DNA of 64,000 nt. Origin: Pyrenopolyporus hunteri (Eukaryota; Ascomycota; Sordariomycetes; Xylariales; Hypoxylaceae). Positions within the stretch are counted from its first letter, which is position 1; every line of letters starts with the position of its first letter. The stretch lies in the NCBI GenBank assembly GCA_902806595.1, contig CADCXC010000043.1, positions 806,001-870,000 of the forward strand. Reading direction: 5' to 3'. Made by a program: the position numbers and the translations under genes. The notes under the pieces were generated by a model. That model did no database searches and was not told the DNA's origin. It saw nothing but the letters and a program-made list of their open reading frames with translations. Of the stretch, positions 46,009 to 60,600 are shown piece by piece.

Positions 46009-46413
46009 CTAGCAATCCCCGCCCCATCCTAGCTGGCGGTTCACCTCGTTCATGGCGCTGACCCCGGCTCTGAAAAGCCCCATCACCCCGTCGACAGCCG
46101 AATTGCCGGTCTCCAACGTCGGTTCCGGCTCGTGTGCCCGTCTCAGGTCTTCCTGGTCCAACAGCGTCCGCCGCTTAGCCAGCACGGCCTGAGATATAGC
46201 CCGCCCCCACATGTTAAACCATTGGGCCTCGGTGATACTCACGTACTCCTTGGTGCCGTCTTCGGCTATCCTCGAGAACGGCCACTCGGCAATAGCTACC
46301 TCCCATCTCTTGGTCCGCAGCCACAAGTACGGCCAGGTAAAGATAAACAGCAGGGTAAATGTAAACAGTATTAGGCTGGACGAAGTCCTAAAAACCGCCA
46401 AACCGCCATTCAT
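46009..46413 (-). CDS. Membrane-anchored hypothetical protein, probably a C-terminal remnant
   Basis: 134 residues from the ATG at 46413 to a TAG at 46009. A hydrophobic segment (SSLILFTFTLLFIFTWPYLW) is followed by a basic turn LRTKRWEV and a soluble tail with AEWPFSRIAEDGTKEY, ITEAQWFNMWGRAIS and FRAGVSAMNEVNRQLGWGG. The tail looks like the end of a longer fungal protein of unknown function that I cannot name. Just upstream, within about 20 bases, the sequence turns into the AT-rich block and the frame meets a stop. The 5' part was therefore probably lost or mutated there, leaving this piece. Codon use in the remnant itself is normal. It may be a pseudogene. Confidence 0.5.
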   Translation of the reverse strand: MNGGLAVFRTSSSLILFTFTLLFIFTWPYLWLRTKRWEVAIAEWPFSRIAEDGTKEYVSITEAQWFNMWGRAISQAVLAKRRTLLDQEDLRRAHEPEPTLETGNSAVDGVMGLFRAGVSAMNEVNRQLGWGGDC

Positions 46414-48188
46414 TTTTATTTTACCGTACTGTTTAACATATAATGCGACATACCGTACTCTTAACTGCTAAAACTACATATATAATTTAACGTATATTTC
46501 TATTTAATTATATAATGTTAAAGGATATTAATCAAATTAAATATTTACTTAAATACCTAAATAAGGTAATAAAAATTATTAATTAATTATTATTAAAAAT
46601 AACTTTATATATTCTATAAATTCACGATATAATTAAATTTAAACTTTACGATTTAACGTACGCGATATATTATCGAAAAAGAAAAAAATAAAAAAAAAAA
46701 AAAACAAAAACATTTCATCGTTTAATATAATTATAAAAAGATTTAACCCGTTTTTTTTACTAAATAACCTACCGCCCTCGATTAACGATTTATTATATTC
46801 GACCGGCAATATATCATTTTTAACTATTAATTTAATATTTTTAACCGACGAGTCGATTCCATCGATATATAATATCGAAATTAATAAGTTTAAATATTTA
46901 AATATAAACGTTTTTAAAAAAGTTATACTATTAAACTTTTCGTATAATTAAATTATTTTAAAAATCGAAATTTCTTACCTAAATTATAAATATAACTACG
47001 GTTTACTATTATATTTCGACGGTTCGAACGGCGGAAATATTTCATATCATTTAATATATTATACTTATTATATCGTAGCTAAAAATTATTAACGTAATAA
47101 TAAAAAATTAAAAAAAAATATCCTTTCGAATAATTTATATTTATTTAAAAATCGAAAAAAAAATAACTATATTAATTCGGTTAAAAATAACTCAATCTTA
47201 CGAAATAAAAAATATTTTTTTTAAATGCTTAAATCGCTCGAACCGTTAAAAAAACTTTTACCGTCGAAAAAATTTCGAAAAATAACTTAAAAAATTTTTT
47301 TATTATTTCTATTTACACAATTAAAAATATAAACTTAAGAAAATATCGAACGTATATATATATTTTTTACCATTATATTTCCTTTTATTAATAATTATTT
47401 TAATAAACTTTAACAAATATAATTATTTAATTATTATATTTTTCAAAGATTAAATATATCCGAAAAAAAATAAATTATTAAAAGTATTTAAATTTTTTAA
47501 AACGCTTAAACTTTCCCGTAAATAATAAAAACTTATAAATTATTACTTAATCGAAAACGTTTACCCCGTCGATAAATGTTACGTATTTTTTCGTAAAAAA
47601 AAAACTAAGCGTTAATTTACGCGAAACGATATGCGTTTATATATATCGAATTAAATAAACTACGACTTTAATCGAAACGAACAATATAACAAAATTTTTT
47701 TTCGTTATAATTTACATTATATTTATAATTCGAAAATACTTTTTATATTTTCGAAACGTATAACGTTTATAAGTTATAATAATCTTTAATACGTATTTTA
47801 TACTTATATTATATAAAAATTATTCGATAATAACTATGTTAATTAAAAGTATTTTATTAATTATTATAACCGATAATTAAATTTTTTTTATAATATTTTT
47901 TTTGTATATTATTTAATTTAATTCATTTAAAACTTTTTTAATATTTATCGTATATCAATTTTACATAAAAATATATCAAAACCTTTTAAAATATATAATA
48001 TTATCTCAAAAAAATATAAACACATTTATAAAATTAAAAAAATATTAATATTTCCCGTTAATAATAAATATTAAATACGACTAAATAAAAATATTAAATC
48101 GTTTAAATTTAAATCGTAATTTAAACTACCGCTTAATAAAAAACGTAAATTAAATAATTTAAAAAATAATATTAATAAACGATAAAAT

Positions 48189-48297
48189 AACGACGAAAAA
48201 AACGACGAAAAAAACGACGAAAAAAGCGACGAAAAAAACGACGAAAAAAACGACGAAAAAAACGACGAAAAAAACGACGAAAAAAACGACGAAAAAA
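48189..48297. repeat. 12 bp tandem repeat array, about 9 copies
   Basis: Unit AACGACGAAAAA repeated nearly perfectly, with one AAAGCGAC variant in the fourth copy. It gives (FFSS)n and (VFFV)n frames on the minus strand that are not genes. Confidence 0.9.
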
Positions 48298-49770
48298 GTA
48301 ATAAGGGTGGTAATAAAAGTGGTAACGAAAGTAATAACGATAATAATAACATAAAAAACAATAAAAACAATAATAAAAACGATAATCAATCTAATAACAA
48401 AGTTAATAACGTAAATATTTTCGATATTAACGGTACTTTAAAAAAGTATCGAACTTTTATAAATTTAATTTATTATAAACTAAAATTCGAAAAATGCGAA
48501 AATCGATTTAATTTTAATAACGACGAATATATCGATAATAATTTCGATATTAATTATTTTTTAAAAAAAAATCGAACCTTTATAAATTTAATTTATTATA
48601 AATTAAAATTTAAAAAATATAAAAATTTAATCAGTTTTAATAATAACTACGAAAAAAAACATATTTGAAACGATGGTTTCGTTTTCGTTAACAAAATTAA
48701 ACCTATAAAAAAACTATTATTTCGTAGTTTTATTAATTCGACATAACCATTCGAATCGAATTCGTTTATATCTATTTCCATTATTAAAAATAGTTATATA
48801 AACGCGATCGATGTTTATAAAAATAATAAGTATTTTATTAAACATATATCCAAATTTAAATCTTAAACTTCGAAAAATAACTCGAACGTTCGATCTTATT
48901 ATATTAATTAATCGCGTATTATAAAGCATAATTAATAAAAGATTTTTATAATAATCGTATATTAAAAGTTAAACGAACGATCTATAATAATAAAAAAAAA
49001 TATTACTATTTATAAATTATTTAATAATTTTTTCTTTTCTTTTTTTTCTTCGATTTATCGTTAATAATTTTTAAAATTTATTAATAAAAAACGCAAAAAT
49101 TATAAAAAAAATATTTAAATTTAAATTAATATACGTATTTAATCGTATTTTTATATATTTAAAATTATAAGTAAATTAAATAATTATTTAATTTAATTAA
49201 TAATTATCGAAGTTTATTCGTCTTATTATTCCTATTTAATATAAAATTAAAAATTTCGAAAAAAAAAGAAAAAAAAAAACGAAAATATTATCGTTATTTT
49301 AAACATTATAACCGAAATATCGTAGTTTATATCATATCGTTAAACTCAAATTTAAAATAATAATAAATATTTTCCTTTTAATAAAATTAAAATAAAATTA
49401 TATCATTTAATATAAATTTAATTAATAACGTTTTTTTTTAAAAAAAAAAAGTATTTTTATTATTAAAATTAATTATAAATAACGCCACATTCGTTATTAA
49501 ACCTCTTTTCGTTAAAGTTAATTAACGTTAAATTAAAAAAAAAATATAATATTATATTTAAAATCTTTATAATTAATAAAAGTTAATTTATAAAAAATAA
49601 TATTAATTTATAAAATTATATAATTATAATATAATCGAATTAAAAGTCGAATAATAAATTCCTTTAAATAAAAAAATTATCTATAACGCGAATAATTTTT
49701 TACGTTATCTATCGACCGAACCGTTCTTTTATAAAAAAAAATATTAAAATATAATAATTAATATATTTAT

Positions 49771-50040
49771 AATTATATAATTTTATACTAAAAAATCCAT
49801 TGTAACGGTAATAACGATAAATATACCTTTATTAAATACCTTATCGTCCTAAATAACGAAAATTTAAAACATATACTTTAAAACAATATATAAATATCGA
49901 TTAATATAAAATTAATTAATTATATTTTTATATAAATAAACATAATAAATATAACACCTTTTTCATAAACCCTCATATTAAACGATCGTATAATATTTTT
50001 CCTTCGATTTATTAATTAACGATTCCTTTATCGCTTAATA
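49771..50040 (+). repeat. Dispersed repeat copy 1 (about 270 bp, diverged)
   Basis: Shares GTAACGGTAATAACGATAAA, TATTAAATACC, ATAAATATCGATTAATATAA and the ending TTATTAATTAACGATT with the copies at 51561, 54341 and (inverted) 50781. It is the most diverged copy, with a differing middle. Confidence 0.65.
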
Positions 50041-50780
50041 ATATCGTATTTTAAAATAATATAAATATACGGTTATAAAATTAAATATCACGTAATAATA
50101 TTTATTAAATATATTTTTATTAAAAATTAATAAATGTTATTATAAAAAAGTAAATTAAAAAAAAAAATAAATAAACGATACGTTTAAATAATTAATTAAT
50201 TAATTAACGTTTATTCGATATAACTTACGTTTTCCCGTTAAACGTATAATATAATTTATAAAATTAAAACTTGTAACGTAATCGTTTTAAAATTTAAATA
50301 AATTCGTTTAATTTTTTTAAAGGAAAAATTAAATTCGAAATAAATTTTTAATAATTTCGAAATATATTTTAAAAATAATTATTATTACGATTATATATAT
50401 TATAAATTTAAAAATATAAAATTTAACTTATTATATTTTAATTTTTTTTTTATAAAAATTAATTAAATTAATAAATAATAAATGTTACAATTCAATGTAA
50501 TTAACTTAACTTTATTAAATAACCGATTATTAAATAAATAAAAAATCGTGGCACGGTGCGAGGTATTAAAAATTAAAAATAAAATTTCGTTAATATTATA
50601 AAAAAAAAAAAAAAGAAAATTAAATCGTAGTTCGAAAAACCGCGGTTTTATATTTAAATTTCGACGGCGTATTCGATCGAAAGCTCGGTGCCGATTACCT
50701 AACAAAGTTAAATCCATCGTATCGAATCGTAATAAATCGTTAATTAATAATCGAAAAATTATTATACGATTACAAATTAA

Positions 50781-51050
50781 TATTAAATAAATAAAAAGTC
50801 GTTAATTAATAACCGGAAAATTATTATATAATCGTATAATAAAAAATACGAAAATAAAAAAAATTAATTAAATTATATATATATAAAAGTTATAAATAAA
50901 TTAACTTCGTATTAATCGATATTTATATTTTTTTTAAAAGTTTATACCTTAAATTCCCGTCGTATAAAACGACGAAATACCTAATAAAAACATATCTATT
51001 ATTATTATTATTACGATAAATATTTTAATATTAAATTATATTATTATACC
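50781..51050 (-). repeat. Dispersed repeat copy 4, inverted
   Basis: Read on the minus strand it matches copies at 51561 and 54341: AATATTTATCGTAATAATAA, GGTATTTCGTCGTTTTATAC, AATATCGATTAATACGAAGT, TTTCGTATTTTTTATTATAC and TTATTAATTAACGACTTTTT. A partial duplicate of its end lies just before it at about 50733-50777. Confidence 0.75.
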
Positions 51051-51560
51051 GATATTAAAGTTCCAGCTAAATGCGCCGCTAAAATTTATATATAAAATCG
51101 CGATTTAATTTTTTTTTTTTTTTTTTATATATATATAATATTAATAAAATTCGATTTTTAATCTTTAATATTACGCGTTATATTAAATTTTATCGAATTT
51201 ATTAACTTCGTTATATTTTAACTTTATAAAATAATAAAATACGAAATAATTCGCCGTATTATATATATATTAAACCGTAAATTTTCGAGTTACTTTTTAA
51301 TTTTTTTTTTTTTAATTTTTTATAAAATTAATATAATTAATTTTTAATGTTTAAATTTCGCTTCGTAATATCGCAAAGTTAATAAAATTAAAGTGGGGTA
51401 TTTTACGGGGGTTTATTACGCCGTTACGTAATTTAAATAACTTTATATAAAATATATTCGTATATTAAAATAAATATCGAAAATAATAATATAAACAATA
51501 ATATAAACGACGATATAAACGACGATTTAAAAATTAATATAAATATAAAATATTAAAGTT

Positions 51561-51835
51561 ATTATAATAATATAATTTTATATTAAAATATTTATTATAA
51601 CAATAATAATAATAAATATATCTTTATTAAATGTTTCGTCGTTTTACGTAATAAAAACCTAAAATATATATTTTTAAAACAAATATAAATATCGATTAAT
51701 ATAAAATTAACTTATTTATAACTTTTAAATATATATAATTTAATTAATTTATTTTATTTCGTATTTTTTATTATACGATTGTATAATAACCTTCCGATTA
51801 TTTATTAACGACTTTTTATCCACTTAATAATTATA
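51561..51835 (+). repeat. Dispersed repeat copy 2
   Basis: Begins TTATAATAATATAATTTTAT and ends ATTTATTAACGACTTTTTAT. It is collinear with the copy at 54341 over about 275 bp, with differences mostly C/T or G/A. Confidence 0.78.
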
Positions 51836-53714
51836 ATTATTATCGTTATTATTATTATCATTATATTATTACCGTTATTATATTTATTTTTATTATATAT
51901 ATTATTATTTATTTATGTATTTATACCTATTATTTATATTATTTATACCGTATTAATAATTTAATATTATCTTATATATTTAAAAAAAATAATTTATTTT
52001 AAATCGATATTATAAATTTTTAAATTAACGTTATTATTTTTATTATTTATATTATTATTATTATTTATAATATTATTAATCGATTTAAATAACCGGGGTA
52101 TTTTATTTTTAACCGCGAAACGACCCTTTTCGAATTTATTATTACTACTATTATTATTAAATAAAAAGCCATAATTTTTATTATTTTAACGAATTATAAT
52201 TTTTTTATTAATAAAATAATACTAATAAAACTTATTTTCGACGTCGTTAAAATCGCCATCGTTATCGCGGTCGCGGTTATTAACCTAAAAACGAAAACGT
52301 TTTTTAAAAGTAAAAAATTCGTCCTTAAAAAATCGAGGGATATCCGTAATAAAAAATATAATTATAATTTTCATAATTAAATTATTATTATTATTAATAT
52401 TTTAAAAAACGAAAAGTACGAATCGTTTCGCCTTCGAAAATTCGAAAAGTCACGTAACTTTATTATTAAAAATAATTTATATAAATCGAATAAATAAATA
52501 TTTAAAATTAATATCGTAAATTTAATAAATTTCCTTATTATAAAATAAGGTTTTTTATTCATATAATAATCGTAACGCATAAAATACATAAAATATTAAT
52601 ACATAACCGCTATCTTTTAACTTAAAAATTAATATAAATTCTTTCGCATCGAATATACTATAAATATTAACACAAAAAAAAATAATATTATTAATATTTT
52701 ATATAAAAAATACCGTTACTTAACCGTAAATATTCATCTTATTATAATCGAACCAAAATTCCTATTTTTTAAAAACGAAATAAACTTATTCATAGCCGTA
52801 AAAAATTTACGTAATTCGATAACATTCGTCGCGATTTATTATATTTTCCCGTTTTTTTATCTTTAAATATTAAATTTTATAATCGAAAATAGGCAAAATA
52901 TTAAAGTTTTATTAAAGTAAAAGTAAATTATTATAAGGGAATATTTAATAATCGAAACTCGAAATAATCGAATAAAAATTTATATCCGGTAATTAATATA
53001 TAATAATAATAACAAAAATAACATTAATAAATTATAACATATTTATAAAATCGCCGAAAAATTAAAAAACGTAAAGTTAATATTTCCTATTAAATAAAAT
53101 ACCATTATTAAATCGAATAAACCGTAAATCGCTTATCTTATTAAATATATTAAAATAAAAACGATTCGTATTATCTTCGATAATTTAAATATTATCGATT
53201 ATTATATAATAAATATAATACGTTAAATCGTAATCGACGCCATTAATATTTAACGTAAAAAACTTTAAAAAAAACTAATATACGTTAAAATATCCGAAAT
53301 AATAAATAAAAACATATAATAAAAAAAATTTAATCGATCTAATATTAATAATATAAAACCGCACGAACGATTTAACCGCAAAAAATAATAAAACTTAAAA
53401 CTTTATCTTTAAATAACGAAATAATAAATAAAAAAAAATAAATAAAATATTTACTTATCTAATTAAAATAATAAACGTCGATCGAATAATAAAATTAAAC
53501 TTTAAATATAAATTATATAATTATATATTCGAATAATTAAACGAATTTTCGTTTTATTAAATAACTATTAATAAATCGAAAAACGGTTTTATTATTTACT
53601 TATTTATATAAAATCGCAGCTTTTCGAACCTCGATTTTCTACGAATTTTACGACTATTTTTATAATTATATAATTTTTAATATAACTTTCATAACATCCC
53701 TTAATTTTTATAAA

Positions 53715-54245
53715 AACCCACCTTATACCACTTTTAAAAAAACCGTTACGAAAATCCATCCCATACCATCTTTAAAAAAACCGTCGCAAAAGTCTACCTT
53801 ATACCACTTTATATTACCTTTCGAAAAAGCCGTTACGAGAACCTACCTTATATTACTTTTAAAAAAGCCGTTACGAAAGTCTACCTTATACCACCCCATA
53901 CTACCTTTCGAAAAAACCGTCGCGAAAGTTTACCCCATACCACCTTTAAAAAAACTATCGCGAAAATCCACCCTATACCACCTTATACCACCTTTCGAAA
54001 AAACCGTCGCGAAAACCCACCTTATACCACCTTTAAAAAAACCGTCGCGAAAGTTTACCCTATATTACCTTATATTACCTTTCGAAAAAGCCGTCGCGAA
54101 AGCTTACCCTATACTACCTTTAAAAAAACCGTCGCGAAAATCCACCTTATATCACCTTATACTACTTTTCGAAAAAGTCGTTACGAAAGTCCATTTTATA
54201 CCATTTTATACTACTTTTCGAAAAAACCGTCGCGAAAATTTACTC
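53715..54245. repeat. Satellite with an 87 bp period, about six copies
   Basis: The landmark TTTCGAAAAA recurs at 53819, 53906, 53993, 54080 and 54167, exactly 87 bases apart each time, then at 54216 after 49. Each period has two related sub-units, each with an ACCGTCGCGAAA core, one preceded by CTTTCGAAAAA and one by CTTTAAAAAAA, separated by CCACCTTATACCACC-like spacers. It is richer in C than its surroundings on the plus strand. Confidence 0.9.
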
Positions 54246-54340
54246 GTATAACTTTTTTATATCTAATTTTAAATATATAATTCGAAAAATTCTTCGAAAA
54301 ATATTACGAAAAATATATCGAATTAAAATTAAATTTATAT

Positions 54341-54616
54341 AATTAAATTATAATAATATAACTTTATATTAAAATATTTATCGTAACGATAATAACGGTA
54401 AATATACTTTTATTAAATACCTCGTCGTTTTATATAACGGGCACTTAAAACATAAATTTTTAAAAATAATATAAATATCGATTAATACGAAACTAACCTA
54501 TTTATAACTTTTACATATATATAATTTAATTAATTTTATTTATTTTCGTATTTTTTATTATATAATCGTATAATAACTTTTCGATTACTAATTAACGACT
54601 TTTTATTCATTTAATA
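54341..54616 (+). repeat. Dispersed repeat copy 3
   Basis: Begins TTAAATTATAATAATATAAC and ends ATTAACGACTTTTTATTCAT. It lies about 100 bp after the 87 bp satellite. It retains more CG and C than the other copies (GTAACGATAATAACGGTAAA, ACGGGCACTT), so it is possibly the least mutated copy. Confidence 0.78.
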
Positions 54617-57600
54617 TAAATTTATATAATTAAATATATATAATTAAATTTATTCGATTTAAATTTTTTAAATAAAATTATACATTAAATTAAAATTAAA
54701 TTTATATAATTAAATTTATATAATTTAAATTTTTTATATAAATTTATTTAATTCGATTTATTTAATTAAATTAATTTAATTAATAAAATCGCTTATTAAA
54801 ATGTAAATAACTTTAAATATAATAATATAACGTTTAATAAAACGGTTTAATTAATTAAATAAACGCGTAATATAAACCGTTTAACGTAACGTGCGCGTAA
54901 CCCGTTAACGTAACATATAATTTATATAACGTGGAAAATGTAGCTCGTGAATTTTTACGTAATTAAATTTTTTTTTATTTAAAAAAAAAATTAAAATATA
55001 TTTCGAAGTTTTTTTAAATAAAATCGAATAATCGATAACGAATTTAAATACGACTTCGTTATTTTATTTTATATATATTTAAATATTTAAAATAAATATA
55101 TAAAATTATAATTAAAATAATAAAATGGTTATTAAACTTTTTATTTAAATTTTTAAAATAATGTATATGTACGTATTTACGTATATTAAACGATTTTTTA
55201 TATACGTAAATATATATATATTTACAAAGCATTAATAATATTTAACTTTAATTATATATTATTATACGAAAAACATTTAATTAAATATTACATTAATATA
55301 TACTTAATTAATAAAAATAAAACTAAATTATTATTAACTTTAATTTTCTTATTGTAAATTTATATAAAATGTTAAATAACGTATTTTTATCGAAATATTT
55401 TTAATTATAATTTTAACGAAATATAATATAATTTTTTATTAAAATCCTTTATTATATTTTTTATTATTATAATAAAATTAATTATATAATAAAAAAAATA
55501 ACTACGTTTTTATATAAATTATTTAATTATCCTTAACTTTTAATTTAAATATATATATTAATTATTAATTAAAATATTTAATATATATTTATAATAAAAT
55601 AATTACGATTTCTTTTTACGGTTTTTTTTACGATTTAATATCGCGACTTTATTTTATAACCTTTTTTACGACCCTTTTTACGACGCTTTTTACGATTTTT
55701 TATCATAACCTTATAATATTTATAATTTCTATTAATCTTATTATCGTGCCTACTTCGATATATACGATTATACGAATATTATATTTTCGTATTTTTTAAA
55801 TGAAATTTTATTTTTTTACTTTTTATACCCTTCTAATATAAAGTAATTATATCTTTCGTAAAAAAAATCTCTTAAATTATTCCTATATAATTCGTTTTAA
55901 AATAATTAAATGTTAATTAATATATTTTCTATTAAATCTTATAAATATTTATATTAAATTATATTATATTTATATCCCCGTTCTTAAATATATCCGTTTA
56001 AACGATATTTATATTTTTTTTATATAATTTCAATTATTATTTATACTATAAAAACTTATTATTTAAAATTTCATTAAATTTTAATTTTAATTTTCGATTT
56101 TTAATTATATATTATTCGAAATACTTTTTTAAAACTATATAATTTTATATATAGGGATGCATTATATCGTTAATAAATTTTAACGGATAAATTATAAATT
56201 ATTTATTATATAATCGTTACGTTTTTAATGTTAAAAAACTGTTAAAATCGTATTCGATTAATGGTTTTTTTATCTTTTATATTAATTATATTAATTTAAG
56301 GTCGTGTTTTAAATTTATAACGTAATTTTTTATATTAATTTCTTTTAAATTTAATTATATTATATTTATATAATCGATAATAATATAATTTTTATTTAAT
56401 TAAAATTTAATACGATAATTATTTTATTAATATACGAAATTAATAATTTTTTATTTTATTATATTTCTATATATAATATATAACGCGATTTAATTAATTA
56501 AATTTCTTTTATCGAATAATTAAATTTTATAAAATTCGTCGAAATAATTTTAAAATTATTAATTATAAAAAAAAAAAAAAAAATAAAAATAATTATATTT
56601 TTTAATACGTATAATTTAACGCGAAATCACGTTAATTAATAATTATAATCATTATTATTTAATTTTCCGATTTTATTTATTCGTTTTTTATTTATATAAA
56701 TTCGAAATTCGATAATCTTATATTTTAATTTTTTTAATTTCGTTTAAATTTTATATAATTATCGACGGTTTTTAAATTATAATTAATTAAAATTACGTTT
56801 AAATTATAAAAAGGGTTTCGATTTTATAATCTGTCCGCGTATATTATAACCGGATTTTTAATTCGAAAATAATAAAAAAAAATTAATTTAATATATTTAA
56901 AAGTTAAAAGTTATATTTATTTATATTAATTTATAATATTTTACGAAAATACGCGTTAATATATACGTAAATCTCGAACCTAATAAAATTTAATTTATAA
57001 TACCTATTTATAAATTAAATATAATTAAATTTCGAAATTATAAACTTTTTACGCGTTTTTCGTTTTACGTTTAATTTATTGTTAATTTGTTATCGTATAA
57101 TTTTTAAATAAAATTATCGATATATAATATAAATTATATCTTTCGTAATTAAAAGTTAAATATTTCGACGAATGCGTTCGAAAATATTATCCCTTTTTAA
57201 GTCCTCGAAAACGTTTAAAACTTATTTATAATTTTTAAAAAACTCGTATATTTTAAATATATTATATATTCATTCGATTAGGTTATTAGTTTTTTTCTTT
57301 ATATTATTTTCGATTTTAATATAAATAAAAAGTATTTTATTAATATTAAAGTCTTATTAATCGAATCGAAATAAAATTTTATTATCGTAAAGGTTTTTTT
57401 TGTAAAAAAAATAACGTATAAATTAAACGAATTCTTCGATATAAAATATCGAATTATATCGATATTTTCCCCATTATCGTAATTTATATTATAAAAACCG
57501 TAAAAATAAATTAATTTTAAGTTTTTTAAATTTTAAATGATTAATAATTTAAATATATAAAAGTTCGATATTAAAAAGTTTAAAAATTTCTCCTTTAACA

Positions 57601-60600
57601 TTATCTATATTTAATTTATTTTTATAAATATCTCATTTATTAAAATATTGTTAAAAAAATCGCCGGTTAATAATAATATTATATTTTTTTCGAAATTTTT
57701 ATAATATTTCGTTTTAAAAATTTTTATTTATTAAATATTATCGAATAATTTAATTTTTTTAAATAATTATTTAGGTTTTAAATTAATATATAATAATTTA
57801 AAACGATTTTAATATTATATTAAAATGTAAATAATTTTATAAATAAATAAATATATTAAAATTTATAAAATACAAATTTTCGTATTATTAATGTCGATTT
57901 ATTTAATTAATATAATTATTATTACTTATATTAAATATAATATAAATTTTACGGGGTATATATAAAATATTTACCGTTTATTATTATATAAAATTAACTT
58001 TTCCTTAAAATTAAAACCTTTTGTATATATGCGATATAATAAAACCTTAAATTTTAATTTAATTATAATAATAAATCGGTTTTAATAAAACGTATCTATT
58101 TTTGAACCGCTATTATTTTAATAAAAAATCCAAAGTTAAAATTAAAACATATAACGTTTTTCGACGTTATCGAAAAAAAAACGCTTACCGAAACGCGTAA
58201 AAAAAATTCCTCGATCTTAAAAATACGTAAAGCCTTTTAAAACAGCCGGTAATAAATATCCGTTAACGATTGCTTAAAATAATATATATCGGTTTATATG
58301 TCTATTAAAAATATATTTAATGTAAACGATCTTATAATAATTTTTATAAAATATTATTTTTTCGTAAAAGTTTTTTATAATATATATTTAATATATAAAA
58401 AATATAATATATAAAGTTTTATTAATTTAATTTCGATATAATAAATCGATTATTATATTAATTTATCGAAGTATTTCGTTAATTTATAACCGTTTTTATA
58501 AACGACGTCGTAATGAAAAAATAATTATATAAAATTCGATATATACTTAAATAAAATTATATAAATAATAATATATAAATTTTCGAACTTTTTTTTTAAA
58601 CTATATAAATATTATTAATATAACTATAAATAAAACTTACGTATTTTTTATTTATTATACGTATATATATTAAAGCATATTTATTTATAAATAATTTTAC
58701 GATTTTATTATTATAATTTTATTATTATATTTAAATATATTTAATTAATTAATTATATATTTAACGTTATAATAAAAAAAAAAACTTAAATCTTTTTTAA
58801 ATTATAAAATTACGTTTAATTTATATTATTATATTTTATAAAATTAACTTATTAATATATATAATAATATTTTAATCTTTTTTGTTAATTTTTTCGAGTA
58901 AATTCGCGTCCAATTACGATATTAAAATATATTTAAATATGATTAAATCGTTAAATACTCGATAAATTTATACATTTTTTTCGTAAAAATTTATTTATTG
59001 TTTTTAATATAAAGTTTTTACGGTACGTTTTTATTTCGATATTATAATCGAAACCGGTAAATTTTAATATAAAATCAATTAATTAATACGAATTATTTCT
59101 TAATTTAACCTACAAAAACGTACGAAATAACGATTTTATATATATAAAAAATAAAATATATATTTTAACCTTTATAATTATTAATTATATTATTTATATA
59201 TTTATCGAAAAATTATAACTTCGATATTTTTTTTATAAATTTAATAAATTAAATATTAAAAAAAATTATTTTTTTATTTATTTTAATTCCTACCTTATTA
59301 TTATTTTATATTATATATTATTATTTATCTTTTAATAATGTTGAAAAACGTTATATATCTCGAATTTTACGAAAATAATTTTAACTATATAATAATATAT
59401 AAAATAATTTTTAAATTTTATTTCGAAACGAATCGTAAAATTTATTATTTCTATTATAAACTTTATTATTTTTTAATTATTAATTTTATAAATAATTATT
59501 AACCCCCGCATAAAAATTTAATTACTTCGTTTAATATTTAACCTAATAATACGATTACGATATCTTTTAACGAAATATTTTTTATTTTATAAAATAGTTT
59601 ACCCATTACGTAATTTAATAACTTAAACGCCATATTTTACGGCTGAAATATTTTATTATTACGTGAATTATTTTTAAATACGCCGCTTTAAAATTCGTAA
59701 TCAAAAATTAATATAATCGAAAAAAGGTAATTAAAATATAAACCGTCTATCGGGTATAACTTTAAAATAATTTTTATTTAAATAAATTTAAAACTTAACG
59801 TAATAAAAAAAAATATTAAACTATAAAAAGTTCAATCGATTTATAATCGAACTTATAATATAATTCGTTTTAAAATATATATATATATTTATAATTTTTA
59901 TATATATGTTAATAAAAATAATAAAGTAAAAAAAAAATTAATATCGATTAAAACAACGGGAAATTATAAATTTAATCGATACGAAATTTAAAATTATTTA
60001 ATAAATGTTTATATTAAAAACGATTAATATTTCGATTTTTTTATATTCGAATAAAATTACGTTATAATATTAATTAAAACAAAGTGTTTTAAGTTTATAT
60101 AAAACTAATAAACGTATAATTTATAAATATATTAAATATATAAAATTTATTTAATACGTTAAAATAATGTAAATATTTAAAATAAAAATAATAAATATCG
60201 CCGATTATAAAAAAATAACGATAAATAACTTATTTAATAAAAATAATATACCTTAAAATTTTATAAAGAATATAATTAAAAATAAAATATATAAAATTTA
60301 TATAATTATATATAAAAACGAGGTTTTAATTCCACGGAAAAAAATTAAAACGCCGCTTCGAACGTCCGTAAATTTATTCCCCGATAAAAGAAATTAAAAT
60401 ATCTTCCCGTTTAACTAATCCCTTTTTTTAAATTAAATAACTCCGCCCCCATCTAACCACTCCTTTCCGTTAAATTATATTCACCCGCTTAATTAAAACT
60501 TTCCGTTAAACTAAATTTCTACGTCTAATATAATTACTAATTTTTAAACCGATTATAATTTAACTTCGCTAATAAAATCGTAATAAAAATAATCCTTAAA

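Noticed and set aside
48071..48389. Frames rich in FFSS or VFFV near 48.1-48.4 kb
   Set aside because: Products of the 12 bp tandem array and flanking simple sequence.
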